A stretch of DNA of 64,000 bases from Kiritimatiellia bacterium (GTDB lineage Bacteria; Verrucomicrobiota; Kiritimatiellia; RFP12; UBA1067): NCBI GenBank assembly GCA_017403825.1, contig JAFRDO010000026.1, positions 1-64,000 of the forward strand. Reading direction: 5' to 3'. Shown here piece by piece: positions 33,957-43,257 of this stretch. Position 1 is the stretch's first letter, and every line of letters begins with the position of its first letter. The position numbers and the translations under genes were made by a program. Below the pieces are notes generated by a model. The model saw only the letters and a list, made by a program, of their open reading frames with translations. It was not told the origin of the DNA and ran no database searches.

Positions 33957-33962
33957 TATACT
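33957..33962 (+). promoter_or_regulatory. -10 box TATACT, leaderless start for the CE7 esterase
   Basis: TTGTGATATACTAC with TATACT ending 9 nt before ATG 33972 and no ribosome binding site in between. The word TTGTGATATA recurs in the divergent promoter and in other promoters of the window. Confidence 0.65.
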
Positions 33963-33971
33963 ACTGTCATT

Positions 33972-35294
33972 ATGAAGAACGGCAACATGATTTTCGCAAG
34001 CCTATGCCTCGTCGGCGCATGTGCGCTTATCGCTTCGACTGCGAGCGGCACGGGAGATGAGGTGTTCATGGCGAAGTTTCGTCCCGATTCGACAAGCCAC
34101 CTGTATCCCGTCGGCGCAAAGGCCACCGTAGAGGCGTCAGTCACGGACAAGGCAGGAAAGGCCCGGACGGAGGGACTCGTCGAAATATGGGCTGACGACG
34201 AATGGACCAACGTCGTATGGCGACACACGGCAGACCTGGCGAAAGAGCCGACAATACGAATTGAGCTTTCGCGCCAGACGCCAGGCGCTCTCCGGCTTTG
34301 GATGTGCGGCAACGGCTTCAATGTGCAGAGAAAGCCGGAGCGTATCATCTTCGGCGTGGAGGACATCGCGCCGCTGACGCAGTGCCCGCCGGACTTCGAG
34401 GAATACTGGCGCGGCGAACAGAAGAGGCTCGACCGTGAAGTGCCTATCGACGTCGTCAAGACCCCTGCGCCGGATCTTTCCGCAGAGGACAGGGACGCGT
34501 TCCGCGTCAGCTTCGCGACGTTTGGCGGAAAGCGGATATACGGACTCCTCTCCGTGCCGAAGGCGCCGGGACGTCACCCTGCGATCGTGAACGTGCCGGG
34601 CGCAGGGTCGGGCGTATGGTTTCTGCACAAGGGGTTGATCAGGCCCGGATACATCACACTGGTCATGAACGTGCACGATTTTCCGCACTGCAAGTCGAAG
34701 GAGGAACAGAAGAAGCGGTTCGGCGAAATGGTGGCTCGGCTTTCTGCCGAAAGCGGAGAGCCAACTTACCAGCGGTACGGATTCGCGTCAGGCCGACGCG
34801 ACGCGCCGATATACCACGACATGATGCTCGGCATGACGAGAGCCGTAGAGTGGCTTGCAAACGAGCCGTATGCCGACCCCTCGCGCTTCGTCTATCGAGG
34901 CGGCAGCCAGGGCGGAGGATTCGGCATATACCTTACAGCCCTGTGGGGCAAGTTCGCGAAGTCATGCATATTCTGCCCCAACATGTGCGACATGCTGGCC
35001 TACAAGCACGGCAGGGAACCCGGCAGCGAGCACATCAAGGACCAGACGCCGGCGCACCGTCCAGAGGCGGAGAAAGCCGCGCCTTACTACGACGCCTGCA
35101 ACTTTGCGAGAATGATTACGACGCCCGTAAGGATGACGTACGGCACGATGGACGACAACTGCCAGACGGTCGGCGGCATAGCCGCGTTCAACTCCATCGC
35201 ATCGAAAGACAAGAGGCTTTTCCTGCTGCCGGGCTTCGGACACGGGTCGCGCACCGAAGGAACCGACATCAACGAATGGCTGTTCAGCCCGTAA
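33972..35294 (+). CDS. Acetyl xylan esterase family (CE7) secreted esterase
   Basis: 440 residues with an N-terminal signal (MKNGNMIFASLCLVGACALIASTASG). The N-terminal 120 residues form a beta domain, then the CE7 alpha/beta hydrolase: CPPDFEEYWRGEQKRLD, RIYGLLSVPKAPGRHPAIVNVPGAGSG, nucleophile GGSQGGG (Ser near 312), catalytic Asp near TMDDNC (393) and His in PGFGHG (422). CE7 enzymes remove acetyl groups from xylan and related glycans. It is the only plus-strand gene in a long minus-strand region and faces the solenoid operon across a shared promoter region. Confidence 0.88.
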   Translation: MKNGNMIFASLCLVGACALIASTASGTGDEVFMAKFRPDSTSHLYPVGAKATVEASVTDKAGKARTEGLVEIWADDEWTNVVWRHTADLAKEPTIRIELSRQTPGALRLWMCGNGFNVQRKPERIIFGVEDIAPLTQCPPDFEEYWRGEQKRLDREVPIDVVKTPAPDLSAEDRDAFRVSFATFGGKRIYGLLSVPKAPGRHPAIVNVPGAGSGVWFLHKGLIRPGYITLVMNVHDFPHCKSKEEQKKRFGEMVARLSAESGEPTYQRYGFASGRRDAPIYHDMMLGMTRAVEWLANEPYADPSRFVYRGGSQGGGFGIYLTALWGKFAKSCIFCPNMCDMLAYKHGREPGSEHIKDQTPAHRPEAEKAAPYYDACNFARMITTPVRMTYGTMDDNCQTVGGIAAFNSIASKDKRLFLLPGFGHGSRTEGTDINEWLFSP

Positions 35295-35334
35295 TTGCGC
35301 ACATCATGCCGCAAATCGAGCAAGCCATTTAGGC

Positions 35335-38004
35335 CTACGCGAAGAGCTTCGCCAGCTTCTCCAGCTGAGCGACTTTCTCCTTGTTCTCGGCTAGCTTACG
35401 CCGCGCCTCGGCGACGACAGCCTCAGGAGCGTGCGCCACGAAGTTCTCGTTGGCGAGCTTCGCCTCGCTTGACTTGATGAAGCCCGCCAGCTTCGCCAGT
35501 TCCCCGGCGATACGCTTTGACTCGGCGGCCTTGTCCACAAGACCTTCAAGCGACAGGTACACCGTGCCGAAGTCCGTGATCTTCGACGGCATGGCGAGGT
35601 CGGAGCCGGCCGGCACGAACGCGACGGACTCTGCCCTCATCGCCTTCTTCAGCGACTCGGCCTCGGTCTCGGCCTTCGGATCGTCGGTCGCAACCGTCAC
35701 CTTCACAAAGGCCGACGGCGGCACCTTGTACTCGGCCCTGAGCGCGCGGATCGCGGTTACAGCCGCCCGCTTGGCGTTCACGAAGTCGTACGTTTCCTGC
35801 GAAAGGCCCCACGCCGCCTTCTCGTCGTCGGTATAGCCTCTCGGAAACTCGGAGCGCATGATCGTCTCGCCTTCCCCGAGATAGCCCAGCTGGTGCGCCA
35901 CCTCCTCCGTGACGAACGGCATGTAGGGGTGGAGCAGCCTCAGCGCCTTCCAGAACACGTCGCGCAAAATCGCAAGCGAGACGGACTTGTTAGGCGAATC
36001 CTTTACGTACTCGACGTACCAGTCGCAAATCTCGGTCCAGAAGAAGTCGTAGACCGCGAGCGCCCCGTCCTGAACGCGGTAGCTCTCAAGTATCTCGTTC
36101 ACTTTCCGGCAGGCCTTGTCGCACGCCCAGAGAATATGCTTCTCGTCGGAGGTCAGGTTCCCGTAAGGCTCTCCCGCCGGGAGCGCGGCCGCATTCTCCG
36201 ACTGCATCTCCATGAAGCGCGCCGCGTTCCATATCTTGGTGCAGAAGTTGCGCCCGATCTCGAACTTCTCCTTGCTGACCTTCGAGTCGCAGTCAAGAGA
36301 CGTGATGAGCGCGATGGAGAACCGGAGCGCGTCCGCCGAATATGCGTCGATCAGCTCCAGCGGATCGAGGGAGTTTCCGAGCGACTTCGACATCTTGCGT
36401 CCCTGCGCGTCGCGCACGATGCCGTGAATCACGATGTTCCTGAACGGCGGCTTCCCCATGAAGTGAATGCCGGCCATCATCATCCTCGCGACCCAGAAGA
36501 AGATGATGTCCTGCGCGGTCACGAGATCCGTCGTCGGATAATAGTAGTCGAGGTCGGCCGTCTTCTCTGGCCAGCCAAGCGTCGAGAACGGCCAAAGCCA
36601 CGACGAGAACCACGTGTCTAGGACGTCGGGGTCCTGCTGCAGGTCGGCAGCCATCACGTTCGGGTCTATGGCCTTCGCCTTTTCAAGCGCAAGCTCCGGC
36701 GTCTCCGCAACGACGACCTCGCCGTCTCCGAAATAGTATGCGGGTATGCGGTGACCCCACCAGAGCTGACGCGAGATGCACCAGTCCTGAATGTTCTCCA
36801 TCCAGTTGAAGTATATCTTCGACCAGCGCTCCGGGACGAACCTCACCTCGCCCGACCTGACCGCCGCGATAGCAGGTTCCGCGAGCGGCTTCATCTTCAC
36901 GAACCACTGCTTCGAGAGCCTGCTCTCCACGACCTCGTGGCAGCGGTAGCAGTGCCCGACCTGGTTGTCGTAGTCCTCGATATGGTCGAGATACCCTTCC
37001 GCCTCAAGGTCGGCTACGAGCGCCTCGCGGCACTTGAAGCGGTCCATTCCGGCGTACTTCGCTCCGGCAAGTTCGTTCATGTGCCCGTCGTCGGTCATGA
37101 TGTTGATCTCGGCGAGCCCGTGGCGCTTGCCGACGAGGAAGTCGTTGGGGTCGTGCGCGGGCGTGATCTTCACGATGCCCGTGCCGAACTCCTTCTCGAC
37201 GTAGTCGTCGCTTATGACGGGTATCTCACGTCCGGTGAGCGGCAGGATCACGGTCTTGCCGACAAGATGCGCGTAGCGCTCGTCCTTCGGGTTCACGGCA
37301 ACGGCAGTGTCGCCCGGCAGCGTCTCCGGACGCGTAGTCGCGACCATGATGTAGTCCTTGTACGGCTCGCCGGCCGCGCCCTTCTCGCTGCCGACGACCG
37401 GATAGCGCACGTACCACAGGTGACCGTGGTTCTCCTCGTGCTCCACCTCGTCGTTGGCGAGCGCCGTGCCGCACCTGGGACACCAGTTGACGATGTAGTT
37501 GCCCTTGTAGACGAGGCCCTCGTCGTAAAGCTGCGTAAACACCTTGGCCACGGCCTTCGAGCAGCCCTCGTCGAACGTGAAGCGCTCCCTCTGCCAGTCG
37601 GTAGAGTTGCCGAGCATTCTCTGCTGGTGGACGATCGTGCCGCCGTACTGCCGCTTCCACTCCCAGACGCGCTCAAGGAACTTCTCGCGGCCGAGGTCCT
37701 GCCGGCGCTTGCCCTCCTTCTTGAGCGCCTTCTCGACTACGTTCTGCGTGGCGATGCCGGCGTGGTCGGTGCCGGGCAGCCACAGCGTATTGCGTCCCTG
37801 CATGCGGCGCCACCTGACGAGTATGTCCTGGATCGTCTGGTTGAGGGCGTGCCCCATGTGGAGAATGCCGGTCACGTTCGGCGGCGGTATCACGACCGAG
37901 TACGGTTCTCGTCCGTCGGGATCGTCGTGAAAGAACCCGTTCTTCTCCCAGGTCTGATACCACTTGGCCTCTGCGGCCTTTGCGTCATAGCGTTTGTCCA
38001 TCAT
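35335..38004 (-). CDS. valS: Valyl-tRNA synthetase
   Basis: 889 residues, the usual length. Class I signature HMGHAL at residues 49-54 and KMSKS near residue 537. The editing domain and the NWCPRCGTALANDEVE zinc-like region are present, and the coiled-coil C terminus (LEKLAKLFA) as in typical ValS. It charges tRNA-Val and clears misactivated threonine. Start is ATG 38004 or 38001 (MMDKRYD), with AGGAATC upstream. It starts 39 nt after the secreted protein at 38044-40299. Confidence 0.98.
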   Translation of the reverse strand: MMDKRYDAKAAEAKWYQTWEKNGFFHDDPDGREPYSVVIPPPNVTGILHMGHALNQTIQDILVRWRRMQGRNTLWLPGTDHAGIATQNVVEKALKKEGKRRQDLGREKFLERVWEWKRQYGGTIVHQQRMLGNSTDWQRERFTFDEGCSKAVAKVFTQLYDEGLVYKGNYIVNWCPRCGTALANDEVEHEENHGHLWYVRYPVVGSEKGAAGEPYKDYIMVATTRPETLPGDTAVAVNPKDERYAHLVGKTVILPLTGREIPVISDDYVEKEFGTGIVKITPAHDPNDFLVGKRHGLAEINIMTDDGHMNELAGAKYAGMDRFKCREALVADLEAEGYLDHIEDYDNQVGHCYRCHEVVESRLSKQWFVKMKPLAEPAIAAVRSGEVRFVPERWSKIYFNWMENIQDWCISRQLWWGHRIPAYYFGDGEVVVAETPELALEKAKAIDPNVMAADLQQDPDVLDTWFSSWLWPFSTLGWPEKTADLDYYYPTTDLVTAQDIIFFWVARMMMAGIHFMGKPPFRNIVIHGIVRDAQGRKMSKSLGNSLDPLELIDAYSADALRFSIALITSLDCDSKVSKEKFEIGRNFCTKIWNAARFMEMQSENAAALPAGEPYGNLTSDEKHILWACDKACRKVNEILESYRVQDGALAVYDFFWTEICDWYVEYVKDSPNKSVSLAILRDVFWKALRLLHPYMPFVTEEVAHQLGYLGEGETIMRSEFPRGYTDDEKAAWGLSQETYDFVNAKRAAVTAIRALRAEYKVPPSAFVKVTVATDDPKAETEAESLKKAMRAESVAFVPAGSDLAMPSKITDFGTVYLSLEGLVDKAAESKRIAGELAKLAGFIKSSEAKLANENFVAHAPEAVVAEARRKLAENKEKVAQLEKLAKLFA

Positions 38005-38043
38005 AAGATGATTCCTGTATTCGTATATTTCCCAAACGTTCCG

Positions 38044-40299
38044 TCATTCCCTTTCGCACGTCGCCGCGGCGAACGCCTTCCTTGCCTCGCAAGCCGACAG
38101 TGACGTCCTAAGATATGCACGCCTCGCGGCGGGAACCGTCACCCCGCCGGCGCACCCCTTGACAGCGATCGGCTTGCCCGCGAACTCGTCGAAGAGAGCC
38201 ACGTCTCCGGCGCCGACCGGCAACGTCAGGCGCGAGGAGCCCTCGCCGTCCCAGTAGACGACCCACCTGTATCCGTCGGTCTCGAAGAGAAACGCCCTCA
38301 CGGACGAGCCTCCGCCGACCTCTATCTGCTCGTACGGCACGATGCGGTACGAGCCGTCCGCGAGCTTCAACAGGTGGTGCTCCTGGCGGTAGTTAGAAAG
38401 GATTGCTTGCCGTTCCTCGTCCGTCATCAGGTTCTTCTCGCGGAACTCCTCCCAGCGGCGCATCGTCTCGAAGATGTCCGCGGTGCGCGGATGCTTCTTG
38501 AGCGCATCAAGGTTCGCCGAAACTGTCATCGGGCAGCGCCATGCCACCGAAACCGACTGCCCGAACTCCCACATGTCGGCCTGGGTGCCGATGGTCGCCT
38601 TCGCCGGCAGGTAGAAATACCACCAGCCGAAGTTGCAGCGCGTCATCTCCTGCCAGACGACCGGCGCCTGTGCAAAAGGATACTCTATCAGCTTCTCCTT
38701 GAACTCTTCCGGCATGAAGCTGTCAAAGGCGTTCGCACCCGAGAGCATGTGCCAGTCGAAATGCGTCTTTGCCGCGCCTTCGCCGAAGAGCGGCTCCGGC
38801 TCGAGCAGCTTCCACTGGCGGTACTGCGCGTTGGAAACGTGAAAGTTGAACGGAACGTTCACGCCCTCGGAGCCGTCGAGGTAGACGTATTCGAAGCCGC
38901 AATTGTAGATCCGGGCGATTTTCGCGGCAACCTCGTCCTGCAGATCGGTGTCCTGGTCGATGTAGCAGCTGCTCGGACGGCCGAACTCGCTGATGTCGAG
39001 AATGCCGCCGATCTCGCCGGCTGGGTGCGCCGTCACCTTCGTGTTCCAGGCGCCGCGCCGCACGCCTAGGAACCTGTAGGGCGGCTCGGTCGTGTAGCTT
39101 TCGTAGGAGACCAGCTCTCCGCCGAACTGCAGCACGCGGCACGGCTCGAACATCGTGGCGTCGGTTGTCGTCTCGAAAACCGTCAGTTCCGTCACATTCG
39201 TGTCTGCCGGCAACGGCTTCGCCAACGTGAAGCGCCGCGTCTTGTTAAGGCGCGGGTCCGCGACCGGCGTCACATACCGGCTCTTCATCCCTATGTGGCT
39301 GTGCAGCACGTGCAGGCCGGGGGTGATTCCGGCCGCCTTCACCTTGGCGAGCATCTCGCGCAGCGTCTTCTCGCCCTCCGGATACTCGGGACGGAAGTCG
39401 TAGTTGCCACAGAGCGCCCAGGACCACTCCGACTTCACAACGTCGCCGTAGCCGAACGTCATGAGCCTGAACCCGCCCGCCTTCACGTACGGAAGCAGCT
39501 CGCTCACGTTCTTCGGCGTGACTCCGCCAGCCGTGTGGAAGATCGAGGCGTTCACGACCGGTGACCGGCGGCTCTTAACGCCGCGCGGCAAGCCGAAGTC
39601 GGCCTCCAGCGCGTCCATCGCGTCAAGGAACGCCTCTCGTCCGGGCGCGGCGATTAGCGCGGCGCCTGCGCCTCGCAGCTTCCGTCCGCGCACGAGATCA
39701 GCCGTCAGCAGGCGGTAGCCCCTGCGGTCCTCGTGATCGATGTCGGCATATGGCGAGGTGGCGACGACACCTACTGCCGCCTTGTCGTCCCAGCTCGCGT
39801 TCAGCCAGTCTCCGAAGTTGCGCCTGTTCGCGACCGGCAGCTGCATCACGCGGAACGACGCAACGGGCGGGATGTCCATCTTGAGGTACTTGTACGTCTT
39901 GGACCTGTCGCTGGGCAGGTCGACCAGCTCGAAGGCAACGTAGCGGTCCGCAACCTTAAGCGCGACGCGGGCCTCGTACATTCCGTGCGCGAAGCCTGCG
40001 ACAAGCCCGTCGCCGTCGCGGCGGAGCGAAGTCGCCGGATATGTCGTGCGCTTGTTAGGGTGTATGAGCTTGATCTCGTTGTTGAACGGACGGTCCTGCG
40101 TGGCCGAAAAGAGCGGAATCTCCTCGTCGCCCCGCACGCACTCCTCGCCCGTGCGCTTGACGACGAGCGACCTGACTCGCGCGTCGGCGCCCACCGTCAG
40201 CCGGAAGTCCAGGTTCTCCACGACGACATCGCCCGGAACGCCGGCCCGCACTGCGGCGCCGGCGAACAGCGCGATGCAGATCGGAAGCACCTTCGTCAT
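38044..40299 (-). CDS. Secreted glycosidase-like TIM-barrel protein
   Basis: 751 residues with signal MTKVLPICIALFAGAAVRA. An N-terminal beta-sandwich (VVVENLDFRLTVGADARVRSLVVKRTGEE) precedes a TIM barrel: VVNASIFHTAGGVTPKNVSELLPYVKAGGFRLMTFG, ITPGLHVLHSHIGMKS, and FEYVYLDGSEGVNVPFN whose Asp and Glu are candidate catalytic residues. The layout resembles GH36/GH27-like or GH97-like alpha-glycosidases, but I cannot place the family. A C-terminal beta domain (LTLPVGAGDVALFDEFAGKPIAV) closes it. It lies 10 nt after gspE, so it may be co-transcribed with it. Confidence 0.76.
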   Translation of the reverse strand: MTKVLPICIALFAGAAVRAGVPGDVVVENLDFRLTVGADARVRSLVVKRTGEECVRGDEEIPLFSATQDRPFNNEIKLIHPNKRTTYPATSLRRDGDGLVAGFAHGMYEARVALKVADRYVAFELVDLPSDRSKTYKYLKMDIPPVASFRVMQLPVANRRNFGDWLNASWDDKAAVGVVATSPYADIDHEDRRGYRLLTADLVRGRKLRGAGAALIAAPGREAFLDAMDALEADFGLPRGVKSRRSPVVNASIFHTAGGVTPKNVSELLPYVKAGGFRLMTFGYGDVVKSEWSWALCGNYDFRPEYPEGEKTLREMLAKVKAAGITPGLHVLHSHIGMKSRYVTPVADPRLNKTRRFTLAKPLPADTNVTELTVFETTTDATMFEPCRVLQFGGELVSYESYTTEPPYRFLGVRRGAWNTKVTAHPAGEIGGILDISEFGRPSSCYIDQDTDLQDEVAAKIARIYNCGFEYVYLDGSEGVNVPFNFHVSNAQYRQWKLLEPEPLFGEGAAKTHFDWHMLSGANAFDSFMPEEFKEKLIEYPFAQAPVVWQEMTRCNFGWWYFYLPAKATIGTQADMWEFGQSVSVAWRCPMTVSANLDALKKHPRTADIFETMRRWEEFREKNLMTDEERQAILSNYRQEHHLLKLADGSYRIVPYEQIEVGGGSSVRAFLFETDGYRWVVYWDGEGSSRLTLPVGAGDVALFDEFAGKPIAVKGCAGGVTVPAARRAYLRTSLSACEARKAFAAATCERE

Positions 40300-40309
40300 C
40301 GCGCCTCCG

Positions 40310-41992
40310 TCAGTCGGCGTCGCCCATCGTGACGCGCAGGACCTCCTGCAGGCTCGTCATGCCGCTGGCCACCTTGAGCATGCCGTCCTCGCGGAGCGTA
40401 CGCATGCCCAGCTCGCGGGCGCGCTGCCTGAGGAGCGTCGCCGGAGCGTGGTCGAAGATCAGGCGCTGTATCGTGTCGTCAACCTTGAATATCTCGAAAA
40501 TGCCCTTGCGGCCCTTGTAGCCGGTCTTGCCGCAGACGTCGCAGCCAGTGCCGTGGTACATGTGGTCCGGCAGGGTCGCGTTCGAACCCCTGGCAAGCCC
40601 GCCAAGCATCTTTAGCTCGCGCTCGGACGGCGCATACGCCTCCTTGCACTTCTCGCAGATCGCCCTGACGAGACGCTGCGCCATTGCGGCGCGGAGCGCC
40701 GACGCGACGAGGAACGGCTTCACGCCGATGTCGAGGAGACGCGTCACCGCCGACGGCGCGTCGTTCGTGTGAAGGGTCGAGAACACCAAGTGGCCGGTGA
40801 GGGCCGCCTCCATGGCGATGTCGGCAGTCTCGGCGTCACGAATCTCGCCGATCATCACGATGTTCGGCGCCTGACGCAGGATCGAACGGAGGGCCGCCGA
40901 GAAGTCCAGGCCGACATCCTTGTTCACCTGCACCTGGTTGATGCCGCTCATCTGGTATTCGACCGGGTCTTCGACCGTGATGAGCTTCTTGTCTGGCGTG
41001 TTGATCTGCCCCAGGCAGGCGTAAAGCGTAGTGGTCTTGCCGGAACCGGTCGGCCCCGTCACTAGCACGACGCCGTCAGGCAGCTTGATGAGGTGCTCGA
41101 ACGTCGTCTGGTCGTCGGAGAGGAAGCCGAGCTGCGGCAAGCCGAGCGACAGGTTCGACTTGTCGAGGATTCGCATTACGATCGACTCGCCGTGGTTCGT
41201 AGGCACCGAAGAGACGCGAAGGTCCAGGTCCTTGCCGCCGACGGAGATCTGGATGCGCCCGTCCTGCGGTATGCGCTTTTCCGAGATCTTCATCTTCGAC
41301 ATGATCTTGAAGCGGGATATGATCGCGCCCTGGAGGCGCTTAGGCGGCGAGTCCATCTTGCGGAGCGCGCCGTCGATACGGTACCTGACGCGGAACTCCT
41401 TCTCCATCGGCTCGATGTGGATATCGGACGCCTTCATCTTGATCGCCGTCGTCAGGATCATGTTGGCGAGCTTGATGACGGCGCTGTCGTCGCCCTCCGC
41501 GGCGTCCCCGCCGTCAAGCCCCTCCTCGTCGCGCGTCGAGACCTCCGCGTCCTCCCCCGTCGGGTAAAGCTTCGCCATCGCGGCACGGACCTCCTCGAGC
41601 GGCGCAAGCACAGCCTCCACGTCACGCCCGTGCAGCACGTAGCGCAACGAGTCGATCGCATCGTAGCCCATCGGGTCCGAAAGCGCAACGGTGACGGAAT
41701 CCTCGCTCGCCACCACCGGCACCACGCCGTACTTCTTCGCGATGTCGACAGGAATCGCCTGCGTCGCCTCAGGGCTGATCGCATCGGCATTTATGTGACA
41801 GTACTTGAGGCCGAACTGGTCGGCGATCGTGCCGAGAACCTCGTCCTCGCCGATCGTACCGCCGGACACGAGCACGTCGAGAGTCGTCTCGTTCTCGGCC
41901 TTCATGGACTGCGCCGCCGCCTCGACCTGTTCGGAGGTCAGGTATCCGCGCTCCACAAGGAGCTGAATGACATATTCGTCGTTACTGGTCAT
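40310..41992 (-). CDS. gspE: Type II secretion/type IV pilus assembly ATPase GspE/PilB
   Basis: 560 residues. The MshEN domain (IPVDIAKKYGVVPVVASEDSVTVALSDPMGYDAIDSLRY) at about 80-135, then the N2 domain (MKASDIHIEPMEKEFRVRYRIDGALRKM), Walker A GPTGSGKTTT near 310, Asp box EDPVEYQ, Walker B (NIVMIGEIRDAETADIAMEAALTGH) and the tetracysteine CEKCKEA ... CDVCGKTGYKG. It powers pseudopilus or pilus assembly at the inner membrane. Whether GspE or PilB is uncertain. The pseudopilin genes at 18.6-20.6 kb and this ATPase may form one system. The promoter (-35 TTGCCC, 17 nt, TATAAT) is 8 nt from the start codon. Confidence 0.92.
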   Translation of the reverse strand: MTSNDEYVIQLLVERGYLTSEQVEAAAQSMKAENETTLDVLVSGGTIGEDEVLGTIADQFGLKYCHINADAISPEATQAIPVDIAKKYGVVPVVASEDSVTVALSDPMGYDAIDSLRYVLHGRDVEAVLAPLEEVRAAMAKLYPTGEDAEVSTRDEEGLDGGDAAEGDDSAVIKLANMILTTAIKMKASDIHIEPMEKEFRVRYRIDGALRKMDSPPKRLQGAIISRFKIMSKMKISEKRIPQDGRIQISVGGKDLDLRVSSVPTNHGESIVMRILDKSNLSLGLPQLGFLSDDQTTFEHLIKLPDGVVLVTGPTGSGKTTTLYACLGQINTPDKKLITVEDPVEYQMSGINQVQVNKDVGLDFSAALRSILRQAPNIVMIGEIRDAETADIAMEAALTGHLVFSTLHTNDAPSAVTRLLDIGVKPFLVASALRAAMAQRLVRAICEKCKEAYAPSERELKMLGGLARGSNATLPDHMYHGTGCDVCGKTGYKGRKGIFEIFKVDDTIQRLIFDHAPATLLRQRARELGMRTLREDGMLKVASGMTSLQEVLRVTMGDAD

Positions 41993-42000
41993 TGGGGTGT

Positions 42001-42029
42001 ATTATACTCTAAATGGCCGAAACGGGCAA
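42001..42029 (-). promoter_or_regulatory. Promoter of gspE (-35 TTGCCC, 17 nt, TATAAT), leaderless
   Basis: TATAAT at 42006-42001 and TTGCCC at 42029-42024 on the minus strand, 17-nt spacer. The hexamer ends 8 nt before ATG 41992, so transcription should begin at about the start codon. Confidence 0.7.
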
Positions 42030-42039
42030 GGGCAAGACT

Positions 42040-42089
42040 AGTCCCCATCTACATTTCACCCTCCGGGGACTTGTCTAACGGAGGGTGAA
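42040..42089. repeat. Perfect 11-bp inverted repeat with an overlapping alternative hairpin
   Basis: TTCACCCTCCG (42055-42065) and CGGAGGGTGAA (42079-42089) are perfectly inverted around a 13-bp spacer. A second perfect pair, AGTCCCC (42040-42046) with GGGGACT (42065-42071), shares base 42065 with it, so the two pairings cannot form together as RNA. The element lies between the divergent promoters of gspE and the PHP gene and is upstream of both starts, so it is more likely a protein-binding operator than an RNA structure. Confidence 0.7.
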
Positions 42090-42134
42090 GCGACTGCCTA
42101 ACTGCTTCCGTGATTTCGGCCGCGTAAAATTTGA

Positions 42135-42140
42135 TACAAT
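42135..42140 (+). promoter_or_regulatory. -10 box TACAAT, leaderless start for the PHP gene
   Basis: TTTGATACAATAC with TACAAT ending 8 nt before GTG 42149. The upstream in-frame TTG at 42131 lies at the front edge of the -10 and so is not the real start. Confidence 0.65.
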
Positions 42141-42148
42141 ACACGGCA

Positions 42149-42877
42149 GTGAAATTCGACCTGCACATACACTCGTGCCTCAGCCCGTGCGCCAGCCTTG
42201 AAATGGCGCCGTCGGAGATCGTCAGCCGCGCCGCAAGCGCCGGCATGGACGGAATCGCGCTCACCGACCACCAGTCCGCCCGCAATACGCCCGCGATGGC
42301 CGAATGCGCCCGCCGCGCCGGGCTCAAGTGCCTCTTCGGACTTGAGGTGCAGACCGCAGAGGAAGTGCACACGCTTGCCATTTTCGACACCCCGGAGCAG
42401 GCCCTTGCCATGACCGACTGGGTGTACGACGCCCTGCCGAAGCGCGTCAACGACCCGGACACATTCGGCGATCAGCCGGTCGTTACGGCGGACAACGACA
42501 TCGTCGAGATGGAATGGCGGATACTGGCGATGGGGTGCAGGCGCAACATTCCGGAGACTTCCGAAAAGACGCGGGAGCTTGGCGGGCTCTACATCGCAGC
42601 CCACATCGACCGTCCCAACTACTCCGTCGTCTCCGGCCTCGGCGCGGTGCCGGAAGGATTCTTCGACGCAATCGAGCTGTCGCGCACCGCGGACGAGACG
42701 GCGTGGCTGCCAAGATCCGGCGGACTTGCCGCAGTACGCTCGTCCGACGCTCACAACCTTGAAGACGTCGCCCGCGTCTGGACCGAGGCAGACATCTCCG
42801 AATTCTCAGTCTCCGCCTTGAAGCAGGCCTTCGCCTCCCGCGCGACACGCCTCTCGCCGCGCCTCACTAGCTTCTAG
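42149..42877 (+). CDS. PHP-domain metal-dependent phosphoesterase
   Basis: 242 residues from GTG 42149 (MKFDLHIHSCLSPCASLEM). PHP motifs: DLHIHSCLSP (HxH), GIALTDHQSA, FGLEVQT (Glu), YIAAHIDRPN and VRSSDAHNLED. These bind the two or three metals of the family, which hydrolyses phosphate esters of nucleotides or small metabolites; the substrate is unknown. It is followed 5 nt later by a DRTGG-domain protein, a pairing I know from clostridial hydrogenase and redox gene clusters. No hydrogenase is in this window. Confidence 0.85.
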   Translation: MKFDLHIHSCLSPCASLEMAPSEIVSRAASAGMDGIALTDHQSARNTPAMAECARRAGLKCLFGLEVQTAEEVHTLAIFDTPEQALAMTDWVYDALPKRVNDPDTFGDQPVVTADNDIVEMEWRILAMGCRRNIPETSEKTRELGGLYIAAHIDRPNYSVVSGLGAVPEGFFDAIELSRTADETAWLPRSGGLAAVRSSDAHNLEDVARVWTEADISEFSVSALKQAFASRATRLSPRLTSF

Positions 42878-42882
42878 ACTTC

Positions 42883-43242
42883 ATGAACCCACAAGACGCA
42901 AAAGCAATGAGCATAACCGAACTTGCCGAGAAAGTCGGCGGAACCATCGTCGTTGACAAGCCGGGCGCAGCCATTCGGTTCGCCTACGCCAGCGACCTGC
43001 TGTCGGACGTCATGGGACACTGCGGCGAGGAATCGGTGCTGGTGACGATACAGAACCACCTGAACACCATCGCCGTCTGCACGCTCGACGGCATAGAGGC
43101 GATCGTCATCTGCCACGACAGGCCGGTGCCGGACGACATGAAGGCGGCGGCGGAACGCGAGGAAGTCGCAATCGTGACGACGTCCCTCTCGCAGTTCGAG
43201 GCGTCCGTAGCCCTGGCCTCGCTGCCCCCTTCCCGCAAGTGA
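42883..43242 (+). CDS. DRTGG-domain (HPr kinase-like regulatory) protein
   Basis: 119 residues from ATG 42883; ATG 42907 (MSITELAEKVGG) is an alternative closer to the family start. The pattern ITELAEKVGGTIVV ... AYASDLLSDVMGHCGEESVLVTIQNHLNTIAVCTLDGIEAIVICH is the stand-alone DRTGG domain found beside PHP proteins. In related clusters it may bind a nucleotide or phosphate ligand as a regulator; no enzyme motif is present. Its close spacing to the PHP gene indicates one operon. Confidence 0.78.
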   Translation: MNPQDAKAMSITELAEKVGGTIVVDKPGAAIRFAYASDLLSDVMGHCGEESVLVTIQNHLNTIAVCTLDGIEAIVICHDRPVPDDMKAAAEREEVAIVTTSLSQFEASVALASLPPSRK

Positions 43243-43257
43243 CCGGACAGCGGCGCC

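Noticed and set aside
42131..42148. TTG at 42131 as the PHP start
   Set aside because: It lies at the edge of the TACAAT -10 box, and the HxH motif of PHP proteins normally starts within a few residues, which GTG 42149 gives.
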